Below are positions 31,745 to 42,275 of a stretch of 64,000 nt of DNA, piece by piece. Every line of letters begins with the position of its first letter. Within the stretch, counting starts at the first letter, position 1. The notes below the pieces were generated by a model. That model was not told where the DNA came from, did not search any database, and was given only the letters and a program-made list of their open reading frames with translations. Position numbers and translations under genes: made by a program. Origin of the DNA: Meandrina meandrites (Eukaryota > Cnidaria > Anthozoa > Scleractinia > Meandrinidae); NCBI GenBank assembly GCA_963693305.1, contig OY855908.1, positions 21,563,493 to 21,627,492 on the forward strand, written 5' to 3'.

Positions 31745-32262
31745 CTAGTCAAACTCAATTTGTAATGTAAGCTTCATTGCATGAGTAGTCTTATCATGTG
31801 TTTACAGGACTTGCTATGCTTATTGTTGTGTCAAATATTGCATTGTTATCTAAAACAGTGATGGTTAAATAGAGGTAAAATAAAAAAATATAATTTGGAA
31901 GTCTTAAAATTGTGGCAGTGACAAAACAGCTGAAACCACATCCAATCCTGAGTGCCTTATATTTTCACCACCAGTGACCACGTCTTCTTAGTGGGCTTTT
32001 ATTATTTTGTCCTCATTTGGAATAAAGATTCGTTTTCTTTTGCTTATCTATAATCTATCGCAGACAACTTAAAAACATTAGTATGTTCATTCTTATGTGC
32101 TTGAGCTTGCGCTTATGTGCAGCAAATACCAGCCTAAGTTATGCCGTGTTTGTTTCACTGTTTGTCCATACATGTAATGATGGGATATTAGTACAGGGAG
32201 GTTAACAAAATAAAAGGTAACTCAACCATATGTTATTGAAGGTTATCACTTTTTATAATTAC
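31745..32262. other. Intronic sequence, no gene recognised
   Basis: AT-rich, without clear repeats or open frames; runs into the donor of ATIC exon 32263-32351. Confidence 0.4.
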
Positions 32263-32351
32263 CAATGTCAATTTCTTCCACAGCATCAGCCACACTACAT
32301 CCTTCTTTAGCAATGGTTTGTACAAAAGGGTACAAATTACAGACCACAAGT
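32263..32351 (-). CDS. ATIC: ATIC internal exon: IMP cyclohydrolase CNLYPF and EIDIG motifs
   Basis: 89-bp exon. One base completes Arg, then 29 codons, then one base of Gly. The acceptor is TTGTTTTCAG above 32351 and the donor GTAATT is at 32262-32257. The peptide starts [17 protein letters not shown] and ends DAVEEIDI, matching human ATIC about residues 98-126. It carries the equivalents of Tyr104 and Asp125, residues implicated in closing FAICAR to IMP. It is flanked by the two largest introns in the window (15.1 and 17.7 kb). Confidence 0.97.
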
Positions 32352-32429
32352 CTGAAAACAAGAAACAAGAATTCGAAGTGTTCATTAATAACTATTTTTT
32401 GAAAACCAAAAGCCTTGTTATTGACTGAG

Positions 32430-32700
32430 TTAGTCGTTTAAGGACCCTTGTGCAGGACCCTTGCTTATAAATAATAAACCAAATTTCTTGAGGAGGTGTT
32501 ATCTCATAAAGCTTTAATTCTCTGTTTTTTGAACATCGATTCCTCTAAAACGTATCAGGGATATTAGGAGATGATGGAATAACATCTTGATTGCAGTTTT
32601 ACTGGCAGAACACCATTTACAGTGATGTTGTAAGCCCATAAAGTTAATCTGCAGATAATGTGATTTTCTGTCCAAATTTTCAGCCAAAATTGGCTTTTTG
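32430..32700 (-). repeat. Dispersed repeat family R2, inverted copy
   Basis: Reverse complement of about 9370-9610. It starts about 80 bp upstream (on the ATIC strand) of the acceptor of exon 32263-32351. A doubled ACCCTTG unit (GGACCCTTGTGCAGGACCCTTGC) occurs near 32440-32462. Confidence 0.5.
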
Positions 32701-33219
32701 TTGCCAAACAGTGTTTGGGCCCTGGAGCTGAGTTTAGCGACCTTATGATGTTGTTATGTTATGTTGTTATGTAGTTGTATACCTGCCGGGAATCATGGTA
32801 CATTCACTCTTGTTTTCACTCACATTTATTACTCTTACTCTCATGACCCACTAACTTTCGATCCCACAATTTTTCTCCACATAGACATCAGAGGGAGCAA
32901 TAAGCTCCTTCTACTTAGAATTAGTGCAACAGATAGAAACAGTAAAGTACACCTTAGTTCACGATTGAAGACATAAGAGGCAAACAGTGTGAGCTGGTCG
33001 GCTGGTTCATAATTTGGCCAGAATATTTTTTGGTAGTTTTGTTGGTACATGTTAATCATTCAAGACCCACTTGGCCAACTCCTTGGCCAGACGTTCAAAG
33101 TTTACTTGCCAAGGGCTACGAAATTGTTCACCTGTTTTAAGTTATACAAATACTGTGCTCTCTGTTAAGAGTGAATGTAATTCAAGAGTTTGACTTTGGA
33201 GTGAGTACTGAATATTTAA

Positions 33220-33330
33220 CAATTATTCCATGAGCCCGCGTTGGATACGAGGTGGTAAATAGCCAACGAGGCGCGAAGCGCCGAGTTGGCTATAACCACT
33301 CGTATCCAACAAGGGCGAATGGAATAATTG
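33220..33330. repeat. 111-bp imperfect palindrome (GTTGGCTAT hairpin)
   Basis: Reads CAATTATTCCAT ... CGTTGGATACGAG ... TAGCCAAC ... GAGGCGCGAAGCGCC ... GTTGGCTA ... CTCGTATCCAAC ... ATGGAATAATTG, so both arms pair over about 45 bp around a GGCGCGAAGCGCC core. This resembles a motif dispersed through coral genomes, from memory. It could be the terminal hairpin of a larger repeat extending to about 34200, where AGAACCAATCAGA and a TTATTCATAAATG stretch follow. Confidence 0.7.
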
Positions 33331-34372
33331 TTTTATTAAATTCTTCTTTAGTATAAATCAACTGGACATTTCATTTTGATGTAAACGAAGTGATAGTACG
33401 AGGAGGCGGGAAAATTTGTGGCGCGGTGTTCACTTTTTGAGTTGAATGAAACACGCGAGGAAAGCAAGCGAGAGAGTTTTCTTCTGAAGATTTTCCACGG
33501 AAAATCTCCTCGTAAATCGTCTTTTCATCCTGGAAAATTGTGACGACAATTAAGGTTTACAGGAAGATCCGAAGCAATAGCTTTTCTGGAAATTATATGC
33601 CTTGTGCAAGACGAGCGAAGCAAGTGTTTACATATTGTACTTGTTTACGGCTCCACGGCTGTCATCAAGACTACTGCATTATGCTGAAACGAAATTGCAC
33701 TCAGATTCGATGAAGTTTATTGAAGTATAAAAGGACAAGATCAAGATTGAAAGGTAACAAACTTAACTGAAGTGCTGAGCCACATTTACGTCTAACACTG
33801 AATGAAATTGTGCCAGTTTTCTGGTCTTCCCGTAAATTATTTTCTGCTTTTCTTCTTTGTTTAGTCGCTCTTGTTGTACATTTACAAGTATTTTTAATTA
33901 AACATTTCGCATCAATCCTTTCAGTTTTACGTAGTTGAGTCAACTATGGCATTTTGTGGTATTTGTGTGGTTTTAGGGAAGGCACTGTCAATTATTTCTT
34001 GTATAAGCTTATAAACCTCGCCAAATTTGCCATTTTTCTGATGGAACTTTCGCTTCCCGCAGGAAACTTTTTAAATTGAGCGGCACTTGCCGCACTCGTT
34101 TCCCATATAAGGTCAAACGCAGGTATAATGGCTGATAACCGAGATCTAGTGAACCAATCAGAAAGCTAGAATTGCATTATCCAAGGTTGAGAATTTAATA
34201 ATTACAGTTATTCATAAATGAAATCTGTTTGTGGCCTTACACGGGAAAACACACAGTACAAATAATAATAATTATAATTAACATTTATATTGTGCAAATT
34301 TCATGTGAATATGATCAAATGCGTGTTACAAACAAATATGAAACAAATTAAACATAACATCTTAAGAATCCC
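33331..34372. other. Intronic sequence, probable remainder of a hairpin-headed repeat
   Basis: No gene. The interior (GGCGGGAAAATTTGTGGCGCGG near 33405, GCAGGAAACTTTTTAAATTG near 34060) looks like degraded repeat sequence. A short AATAATAATTATAATT tract at about 34261-34280 precedes the 5'-truncated LINE. Confidence 0.35.
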
Positions 34373-34705
34373 AAGTATCTAGAGGAGTATGGCAAGGCTG
34401 CCCCCTTAGCCCTTTTCTCGTCATACTTGCAGTGGAAATCTTAGTCCTAAAAATTTAACAGAATACAGACTGTAGAGGAATTAATCTTCCAAATTCTTAT
34501 GAGGCAAAGCTGAGCCAATTTGCAGATGATACGACGGTTATATCTAGAGATATTGAATCGCTTAAGTCCTATTTGCCAACAACAGAAAACTTGGATGCAT
34601 ATCTGGCCAAAAATCAAATATGAAAAAGACTAAAGCTATGTGGATTGGTTCCCAGTACGAAGGGTAACAAAAACAAAATACTGGAGTTCAAATGTGTTAA
34701 AGATC
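34373..34705 (+). pseudogene. Tx1-like LINE RT, segment 1 of a three-part nest
   Basis: The frame reads SRGVWQGCPLSPFLVILAVE, a stop, then NSYEAKLSQFADDTTVISRD, giving RT blocks QGCPLSP and catalytic FADD (near 34520). The copy is 5'-truncated. It is cut at 34705 by the Gypsy element; the 5 bases AGATC at 34701-34705 are repeated at 40200-40204. The frame resumes at 40205. Confidence 0.8.
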
Positions 34706-34835
34706 TGTGGTGTATTTAATACATGAACAGTGTGCAAACTCCGAGTTACAACACACACATGGCAAGAACTCAACTAACTCGATCAAACACGGCCTTCTAG
34801 TCACGTGACAACTCTACTAGTCCCAGGACTCCACA
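34706..34835 (-). repeat. Gypsy A 3' LTR
   Basis: 130 bp, read on the minus strand from TGTGGAGTCCTGGGACTAGT to TTAAATACACCACA. The polypurine tract GGGGGAGGAGGAA lies immediately upstream (34836-34848 on the plus strand as TTCCTCCTCCCCC). Confidence 0.92.
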
Positions 34836-35138
34836 TTCCTCCTCCCCCAAGTTCTTAAACAAGCAAGAAAACAAACGAAAACGAGAAAAAAAAGTTAACA
34901 TCTCTGCCCTAAAACTTAAAACTGTTCACGGGGAGGGAATGAGTACATTAGTAAAAACGCTGTGGAGGGTTTCTATTCCACGCTGGGTATCACCGATATC
35001 CCAAACCATTGTTGTACTGGGTAGCTCTCTGTCTCCATGGGCAACTTCAGGGTCATTTACATCAGGCACGATTATCTTTTGATCCACACTTTCCTGCTGC
35101 AATGGGCTAGTAACACTGGGGTTGAAACTTTCTGTGGG

Positions 35139-37186
35139 TCAGGCAACTAGTTGATTGTGGTGTCGTCGAACCACAGTTCCATCTTCCAACTCAATTCTCG
35201 CAGACAAAGGACCAGTTTCCTGGATGATAGTTCCTGGAATCCACTTGGGGCCTCGGGAGTAGTTTCGAACACTCACTTAATTTCCGACTTCTACTTGAAC
35301 TTGATACATTCGGCTATGTTGATCATGCTGTATCTTCTGTCTTGACTGTGCTGTATGTACCTTTGCCGCTACATCTGGTCGCAGCAGATCGAGATGTGAC
35401 CTCAGACTTTGTTCCCAGCGTAACTGAGCAGGAGACTCACCCGCGGTGCTTTGGGGGGTAATGCGATAACTTAATAGGAACCAAGCTAACTTGGTCTTGA
35501 CAGTACCATCACCTTGCTTCTTCATCCCTTGTTTAAAAGTCTGCACGGCTCGTTCTATGAGGCCATTTGATGATGGGTGATAAGGAGCAGAGGTAATGTG
35601 CTTGATGCCATTTTTCTGTAGAAATGACTTGAACTCGCTGCTCACAAAATTGGACCCATTGTCTGACACTACAATCTCTGGTAGGCCGTGTGAAGTAAAG
35701 GTTGCCCTCAGCTTTTCAATGGTTGCGCTGGAAGTGACAGAATTCACACGATGGATATCCATCCATTTGGAATGTGCATCAATAATTAGGAGAAACATCT
35801 TGCCCATAAAAGGACCGGCATAATCTACATGTACTCAAGACCAAGGGCGGCCTGCCCATTCCCAATGGTGCAATGGCGAACTGGGTGGCTTCTTTTGGTG
35901 ACTTTGGCAGGTAACACAGCTTTTCACCTTTTCTTCCAAACGCGAGTCCATTTTCGGCCACCACACATAGCTCCTAGCTAGGCTTTTCATCCTAACAATT
36001 CCAGGGTGGTACTCATGTAGTATGTTCAACACTTCCTCTCTCCCTTGTGGGGGTATCACGACCCGGGATCCCCAAAGTAGGCAGCCAGCATGTACACTTA
36101 ATGCCTCTCTTCTAGCAAAATAAGGCTTTAGGGCTTCTTCGTTGACTGCCATGGGCCATCCGTGAAGGATGAACTGAAGAACTTGAGAAAGTACTGGATA
36201 ATGGCTTGTCCACAACTTCACTTTAGTGGCTTCCACTGGGCTGGTATTGATGGTCTCTAGAAGGTTAACCAAGGCCCCTGGGATGGGCGTGGTCTCTGGA
36301 ACAACTGGAAGGGGTAGATGACTGGGGGCGTCTGCATTTCCATTCTGTTCACCAGGGCAATAAATAAGCTCATACTCATATGCAAGCAAAGTCAATGCCC
36401 ATCGTTGCATCCTACTTGAGGCCATTAGAGGTGTGGCCCGTTCAGGATTAAGCAGCCCCAAAAGTGGTTTGTGATCTGTGTAGATCTTCAAATGACGTCC
36501 AAAAAGATATTGATGAAACTTCTTCACAGCAAAAACTACAGCTAGTGCCTCTTTATCCAGGTGGCCATAGTTCCTCTCCACTGTGGAGAGTGTTCGTGAG
36601 GCATATGAACTGGTTTCTCTGAGCCATCTTTCATAACATGGGCCAGGACTGCCCCAATACCATAGGGTGAAGCATCACAAGATACCACCAACTCTTTCTC
36701 AGAATCATAATGCACTAGTACATCTGATGATTGAAGTCGTTTCTTGGCCTTATCAAACGCCTCTTGTTGCTCTGCACCCCATTTCCAACAGATATCTTTC
36801 TTCAGAAGCTCCTGTAGTGGCTCCAGGGTGGACGATAGGTCGGGCATGAACTTGCCATAGAAGTTAAGCATCCCTAGAAAAGACTTCAGCTCAGAGGGAT
36901 TAGTTGGGGTTGGGGCCTCCTTGATGGCCTTCACCTTTGCATCAACTGGATGGAACCCTTCTGCGTCAATGCAGTGCCCCAGGCAATCCAAAACGGGCTT
37001 CATAAATTGGCACTTTTCAGCTTTGAGCCGCAAGCCGGCATCAGAAAGGCGTCCTAAAACTTTCTCAATGTTGTCTAGGTGCTCTTCCGTGCTGGGCCCT
37101 GTGATGAGAATATTATCTAGCAAAACTCCTGTTGAAGGGATTCCTTGCAGCAAACCCTCCATCAGCGCTGGAACTAACGGCCGCAT
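35139..37186 (-). pseudogene. Gypsy A pol, 3' part: end of RT, RNase H and integrase
   Basis: Downstream of the nested insertion the frame resumes with GLLQGIPSTGVLLDNILITG: the YxDD box is LLDN, so the second catalytic Asp is lost. RNase H follows (ELVVSCDASPYGIGAVLAH; frameshift near 36580; TDHKPLLGLL). Integrase has its HHCC finger (HEYHPGIVRMK ... CVTCQ near 35920) and the D, D-35-E core (IIDAHSKW, VSDNGSNFVS, SNGLIERAVQ), broken by a stop near 35833. The frame ends in HHNQLVA at 35139 after another stop near 35277. Typical Ty3/Gypsy order, not functional. Confidence 0.9.
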
Positions 37187-38324
37187 GGAAGCCGGTCAAG
37201 ATGACCGGCCAAACTAAATTTAGCTTGGACATACCTCGTTTCTGTCCAGTCAAATACAAAATGACATTTTCTCTCAATTAAATACACAATATTAACCCCC
37301 CACCCCTAGAGCAATAGCCAACTTTTTTTTCTGAAGCTGTTGAAATTGTTCTTCTTCTTGCTGCTTGTTTATTTTAATAATATATGGGAAACCCACGTGA
37401 AATCTACATCTTTCGATGAAAAAATTCCGGAGGTGACATTTTTGTCTAAAATTAGATTTTGCAAATGTTCCAAAAAGGAGACCACAGATTTTGTACAAAT
37501 CATTGATAATCTTAGAGAAAAACAAAACAGGCCAAAGGGCTTATAACCCATGGCCCCAAGCATTGAAAAGTAATGTGTCATTTGCTAAGTTTAGCCATTC
37601 AGACAAATACAGCCAGACATGAGACACTTGCAAAATCACATCATTCATTACCTGTAACAAAAAAACGTTGAAAAATAGAAACTAAATTAGATTGTAGTCA
37701 GCAATTGACTTTTAAATTCAAATGAAACAGTGTTTCATTCATGAAAATACAAGTTTCATTAAAAAAAGTTTTGTTTTCAACATTCATGAACATGAAAAAC
37801 AAGACAGTGTAGAATCAAATTACAATTCACACGAAATTTGCATAAATTTAAACTTTCAAATAAGAAGAAGTTGAGACATTTATAGAATGAAAACTCGCTC
37901 TAATAATTTTTGGATTCTGATCTGATTGTTATTTTCTGTGTATTAACTATTTGAGAGCTGAACTCATTCATGAAAACTAGAGGCTTTTTCATTGAACTGC
38001 TTGCAGTATTCATTCAATGTAAACATACAATCGGGTTCATATACTACGCATGCCGCACGCAACACTGTGAAAATGCCACAGCAAATGTTACATGTAAACA
38101 CACTACAAAACTTGCGAAGATGTAAAATATTGTTTTCATCTGTAATTTTCATTTTCAAGTGATGTGCATACTCATAGTTAATAGGTGAATAACATGGAAA
38201 CTTTAGTATATTTTAGTATGATCGAATTTGACCGGTCAACATGACCGGCAAGTCGATGTTTGACCGGTCAAAGCCCCAATTAGACCGGACATTGTCCGTT
38301 GACCGGCCGTTATTTCCAGCCCTG
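37163..38324. mobile_element. hAT-like non-autonomous element, 1162 bp, nested in Gypsy A RT
   Basis: Ends CAGCGCTGGAACTAACGGCC and GGCCGTTATTTCCAGCCCTG are inverted repeats. The 6 bases CTCCAT at 37157-37162 recur at 38325-38330, in the interrupted Gypsy reading frame. Subterminal GACCGG motifs cluster at both ends (37190-37212 and 38228-38307, some as GACCGGTC palindromes), like transposase-binding arrays of hAT elements. CAG..CTG ends fit hAT, although a clean 8-bp duplication is not seen. The interior has no transposase. Confidence 0.85.
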
Positions 38325-38330
38325 CTCCAT

Positions 38331-38887
38331 GGTTCTCTGGAAGATGCCAGGTGCTGAAGAGACCCCATACGGAAGGCGGTTTTATCTGAAAAGGCCTTTA
38401 TGGGTGTTAATTGTCAAAAATTCCCATGAATTCTCGTCCACAAGCATCTGCTCATAAGCATGCCTCAAGTCTAACTCAGTAAACATTTGACCTCCAGCGA
38501 ACTTTGTGTATAGATCATCAAGCTTGGGGATAGGGTAGCCATCCAATTTCGAGACCTTATTAACGGTAAGCTTGTAATCTCCATAGACTCTTCCTGTGCC
38601 ATCACTTTTAATGACTGGGACAATGGATGTGGCCCACTCTGAATATTGGACGGGTTCAATGGTCCCTGCCTTCTCAATTCTTTCCAGGTCTTGCTCAATT
38701 CTCTCCCTAAGAGCATATGGCACTGGTCTGGCTTTACGGAAAATGGAAGTGGCTATGGGATCCACATGGATTTTGGCCTTTGTCCCCTGTAGGGTCCCCA
38801 GACCCTACCCAAATAGCTGTGCATGTTTCTGCAAAATCTCTCTGAGTCGCTTGTCATGTGAAATAAGTAGCTTAATCCTTGGCCAAT
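38331..38887 (-). pseudogene. Gypsy A pol, 5' part of RT
   Basis: Minus-strand RT fingers and palm: KARPVPYALRERIEQDLERI, PVIKSDGTGRVYGDYKLTVN, FTELDLRHAYEQMLVDEN and RLPYGVSSAPGIFQRTM. Stops occur near 38813 and at 38382-38384, before the last of these. The frame is cut at the hAT-like insertion (38330) and continues at 37162. Confidence 0.9.
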
Positions 38888-40014
38888 TTAGCTTAATTTC
38901 TTCCAGCCAATTCTTCCTAACAGAGCTGGGCCTTCTCCACTTACAACTAACAATGGCAGGGAGTATTTTCCCCCTTCATAATCTACGTCAACTGTACACA
39001 CCCCCTCGGGCTTGACCTCTTCCCCAGTGTATGTGCGAAGGACAATTCCTGATTTCTCCAATGGGGGTGCCCTGTTTTCTGAGACAAGGTTTTTGTAGGT
39101 GCCCTCACTAATCACTGACAATAAAGCCCCTGGGTCAACTTCAATTTCTAGTGCTTGCCCACCAACACTCAGCTGTACTTTGTACGGTGAGGGTCGTTTA
39201 CTGCCAAGGGTAAACAACGAATATGCACCCACACCCTGTTCTCTCTCCATTGCCTCCTCTCTTCCCTCTAGGAGATGGGTATCCTGTGGGGTGTCCACCT
39301 CCTTATTACTGGGAGGTGGTAGTTTTCCTTTGGCCTGGCACACTCGAGATAGGTGACCTAACTTTCCACAAGCATAACATTTCGCATCCTTAAAATGACA
39401 GCTTTTGGGGTAGTGATTACCGCCACAGCGATGACAATTAATTTCGCCACTCTGAGGGGTATCCCCTTCCTGAGAGTCCCCCTTTTGTATCTCTGAGGCA
39501 TCCTTATCTGCGGCCTCAATTGCGAGAGGCACATCGAGTGCTCGCCTCAGGGTTAATTTCGGTTTGGCTAGTAAACGATGCTGTCTTCTGATGTCGTGAA
39601 CACCACACACAAGCTGATCACGTAGCATTTCATCTAATGTTGTCCCAAATTCATAGTGTTCGTCAGGTGCCTCAACTCAGCTAAAAACATGACAATGGTC
39701 TCACCTGGTTGTTGAGTGTTAAACTTCAATCGTTGAACAATAGCCGAAGGCTTGGGCATGAAATGTTCCTGGGCGAGCTTCGCTACGTCCTCATAGCTTT
39801 TATCCTTCGGTTCTTCCGGACCAACCAGACTTCGTATAAGCTTGTAGGTTTTGGCTCCCACACTAACCAGGAAAATGGATCTTTTCTTGCCAGGATCCGT
39901 AATCTTGTTGCCTTCAATGAAGTGGTTAACACGCTCAATGTAATGGCGCCAATCTTCCGTTTCGTTACATTCGTCTAATTTCCCGAATGTAGGCATTTTC
40001 CGTGCAGACTTCAC
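38888..40014 (-). pseudogene. Gypsy A gag and protease
   Basis: Gag begins at MKSARKMPTFGKLDECNETE (40014) and runs to a frameshift near 39640, then continues in another frame. Two zinc knuckles, CHRCGGNHYPKSC and CYACGKLGHLSRVC (near 39350-39440), bind nucleic acid in related elements. The aspartic protease motif is EVDPGALLSVI near 39120; the usual Thr/Ser after the catalytic Asp is Pro, which should inactivate it. The segment joins RT with a change of frame near 38888. Confidence 0.9.
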
Positions 40015-40062
40015 TTCACTCTAGTCTACCTGGTCGTGGTCGTTTGATCGCGTTCCTCGTCG

Positions 40063-40199
40063 CCAAAAATGTGGTGTATTTAATACATAAACAGTGTGCA
40101 AACTCCGAGTTACAGCACACACATGGCAAGAACTCAACTAACTCGATCATACTCGGCCTTCTAGTCATGTGACAACTCTACTAGTCCCAGGACTCTACA
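40063..40199 (-). repeat. Gypsy A 5' LTR and primer-binding site
   Basis: LTR 40070-40199 (130 bp), matching 34706-34835 with a few substitutions. Just inside it the minus strand reads TTTTTGGCGACGAGGAACGC; the PBS probably starts at TGG (40065-40063), complementary to a tRNA CCA end. Confidence 0.88.
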
Positions 40200-40204
40200 A
40201 GATC

Positions 40205-40358
40205 CCATTAAAACACTTAATGCATACCTATCATATGATCAAGATAAAAACAATCAGATGAACAAAACAAAAAGATGAAGGCAAAGTTAAGTATTTGGCA
40301 AGCAAGGAACATTATACGGTCGTTCAATGCTAGCCCCAAAACAGTAGGTGCATCTCAG
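40205..40358 (+). pseudogene. Tx1-like LINE RT, segment 2
   Basis: Continuation of 34373-34705: frames contain AYLSYDQDKNNQMN and AKLSIWQARNIIRSFNASPK, equivalent to YYSYDQKLLHEKN and LLNIWSARGLSLYGK in the LINE at the window start. Cut at TTAA (40359-40362) by the fold-back element; resumes after 43914. Confidence 0.75.
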
Positions 40359-41063
40359 TTAAAGTGCATATGAAGTGAAAAATAATTACTGCTTATTTTT
40401 AAGCCTTTTCGAAAACATAGGCACGCTAAGCGTGCAGGAGTTATTTTTTCAATTGATTGGGTGGCTTGGGGTAGAACTGGGTGTTAGTCCTGTTGGGATG
40501 GTTTATTTCATGGGTTGAGCTATTTGTGCATGGTTCATGTGCTTGGTCCATCGCGCCGACTAAGAGCAACTTTTGGAAAAATAACTCAAAAACAGTTTAA
40601 AAAGAAATTGTGCAAATGTTCTAAAATTAGGCTGCTTTCCCTTATAAATATGACTATGGTGTGCAACCGATCGATCGAACCATACCGTTGAAGACAAAAA
40701 ATACGTCAGTAATTTCTTCAAACGTAAACAGAAAAAAATATCTGGTAGTCACTTTTAAGGTTACCTTGATGTTTAACTATCCATCCCCTTTCATTCCAAG
40801 CCGAAAGAAAATCGCTAAGCACATCAAAACATGGATTGAAAACTGTTGACAACATTTACCGTAAACATGATCACAAAGTCGCAAACACGCTCACTAAGAA
40901 AGCCAAATTGACCCAGAAATTGCAAACGAATAGCCAGATGGAACAAGAACAAAGTATTCTCGGTTTCTGAAATGGCTCCATTATTTTCATCATCAATATA
41001 AAACAGAAACCTTCCTTTAAGCAAGGACGAATTTCTTTCGACGAACGCGAGAAACAAACAACT

Positions 41064-41571
41064 CTAGAGCGCTTTCCATTTGTGTGGAAAAACCGTTTGT
41101 TCCGGTGGGAAATCAAATGGAACGGGCCTTTCCACTGGAAATTTTTCGGAAAAAAAGGAATACCTTCAGAGGTATTCCTCTTTTCCCGTTTCTCCCGGAA
41201 TGACCGGAAAATTTCTGTTCCATTTGCAACAACCAGTCTGTTCGCTCATAGAGCAAGGTCGACAAGTGACCCAAAGAACGCTGAAACGTACCCGTTGAAT
41301 CGATTCAAATTAATCCAAAATTCCTGTCGAGTGTAGAACGTTCCTTCACAAGCAGCGAGAGATTTTCCCTTGAACTTTCTCCAAGGCTTCATGAAGACGG
41401 AAGATTCAGTAGCAACGTTTCACCCTCGATCGCCATTTTTTTTTGTGACCCAGGCTCTCGCAGTGCTATCAGAATGGAATTTTCAAAAGTTACGTGTTGA
41501 AAAAATTTGTACTGTTCCATTTGTCGAAAAATTCTCACCGAAAATTCCATGTAAATGGAAAGCGCTCCTAG
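41064..41571. repeat. MITE with AGCGCTTTCCATTT ends, about 508 bp
   Basis: The left end CTAGAGCGCTTTCCATTTG and the right end AAATGGAAAGCGCTCCTAG are inverted repeats with CTAG at both outer edges. An inner palindrome GGAATACC...GGTATTCC occurs near 41157-41180. It is at least four nesting levels deep: ATIC intron, LINE, fold-back element, 2.76-kb insert, MITE. Confidence 0.72.
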
Positions 41572-41884
41572 TCACCAGTGCATTTCGGCCAAACCACGTG
41601 ACGATTTTACTTGGACTGGTACCATATTAATTTCGCAACCAGAAGCAGAAACGTGCCCTAACTTGTAAGCGTAACATGATCAGTACCGATATTCCCACGG
41701 CCGTGCTAAAAATAGCTGTCGATGAAGTTGTGTTACACGCTTGACTGCACACCCAAAAAGCTAGTTTTCTTTTCAGCCGTTGTTTTTTGCGTGACGAGCC
41801 CAAACAACGGCTGTAAAGGAGACTACCAAAAAGCTGGCTGTCTTTTTTTTTCTTTTGCCTATGAGTAAATGTAACTGCAACCGC

Positions 41885-42275
41885 TTTGCGTTGGGAATAT
41901 TAAATACACTAAAAAGGTATTGCGTCAGCCATGGAATGCGCTGACGTTGCAGCTTTCACTTTCGGTACGTGACAAACAAGAAATATGTTTACTTTGCATG
42001 TTTATTTCGCCAGAAGCGACGGTCGTAAATTTGTTTGCAATTTTGCGACTATTTGTCGGTTTAGCCAGTTGAAGTGAATCTTTTGGCTGTTTCATCGAGG
42101 CGAGTTCAGAGATCTGAAGAAAATAAATTTGGCCGACGTAAACACTTGCAAGCATAACGTCATTGGTACGGAAATAACCGCATTGCACCGCCGTACTACT
42201 AAAGATAGCCATCAATGCGAAGCTTGAAATGCGAGACTCGCACAACGACTACTATACCTTCCTACGGCCCTCACT
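41885..42275 (+). repeat. Dispersed repeat family R1, further copy
   Basis: Matches 5930-6260: TATTGCGTCAGCCATGGAAT, GACGTTGCAGCTTTCACTTT, GGCTGTTTCATCG, GCGAGTTCAGAGATCTGAAG, ACGTCATTGGTACGGAAATA. It lies within the 2.76-kb insertion. Confidence 0.6.

Larger units (their letters stand above)
34706..40199 (-). mobile_element. Ty3/Gypsy retrotransposon A, decayed, with 130-bp LTRs and a nested hAT-like element
   Basis: Two 130-bp LTRs (34706-34835 and 40070-40199) in direct orientation, each TG...CA on the minus strand and only slightly diverged. The 5-bp target duplication AGATC flanks it inside a LINE. Without the nested insertion its length is about 4.3 kb. Order from the 5' LTR at the high coordinate: PBS, gag, protease, RT, RNase H, integrase, PPT, 3' LTR. 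Frameshifts and stops in every domain make it non-autonomous. Confidence 0.95.

Noticed and set aside
37340..37546. Small frames inside the hAT-like element
   Set aside because: No zinc-finger BED or hAT dimerisation motif; the element looks non-autonomous.
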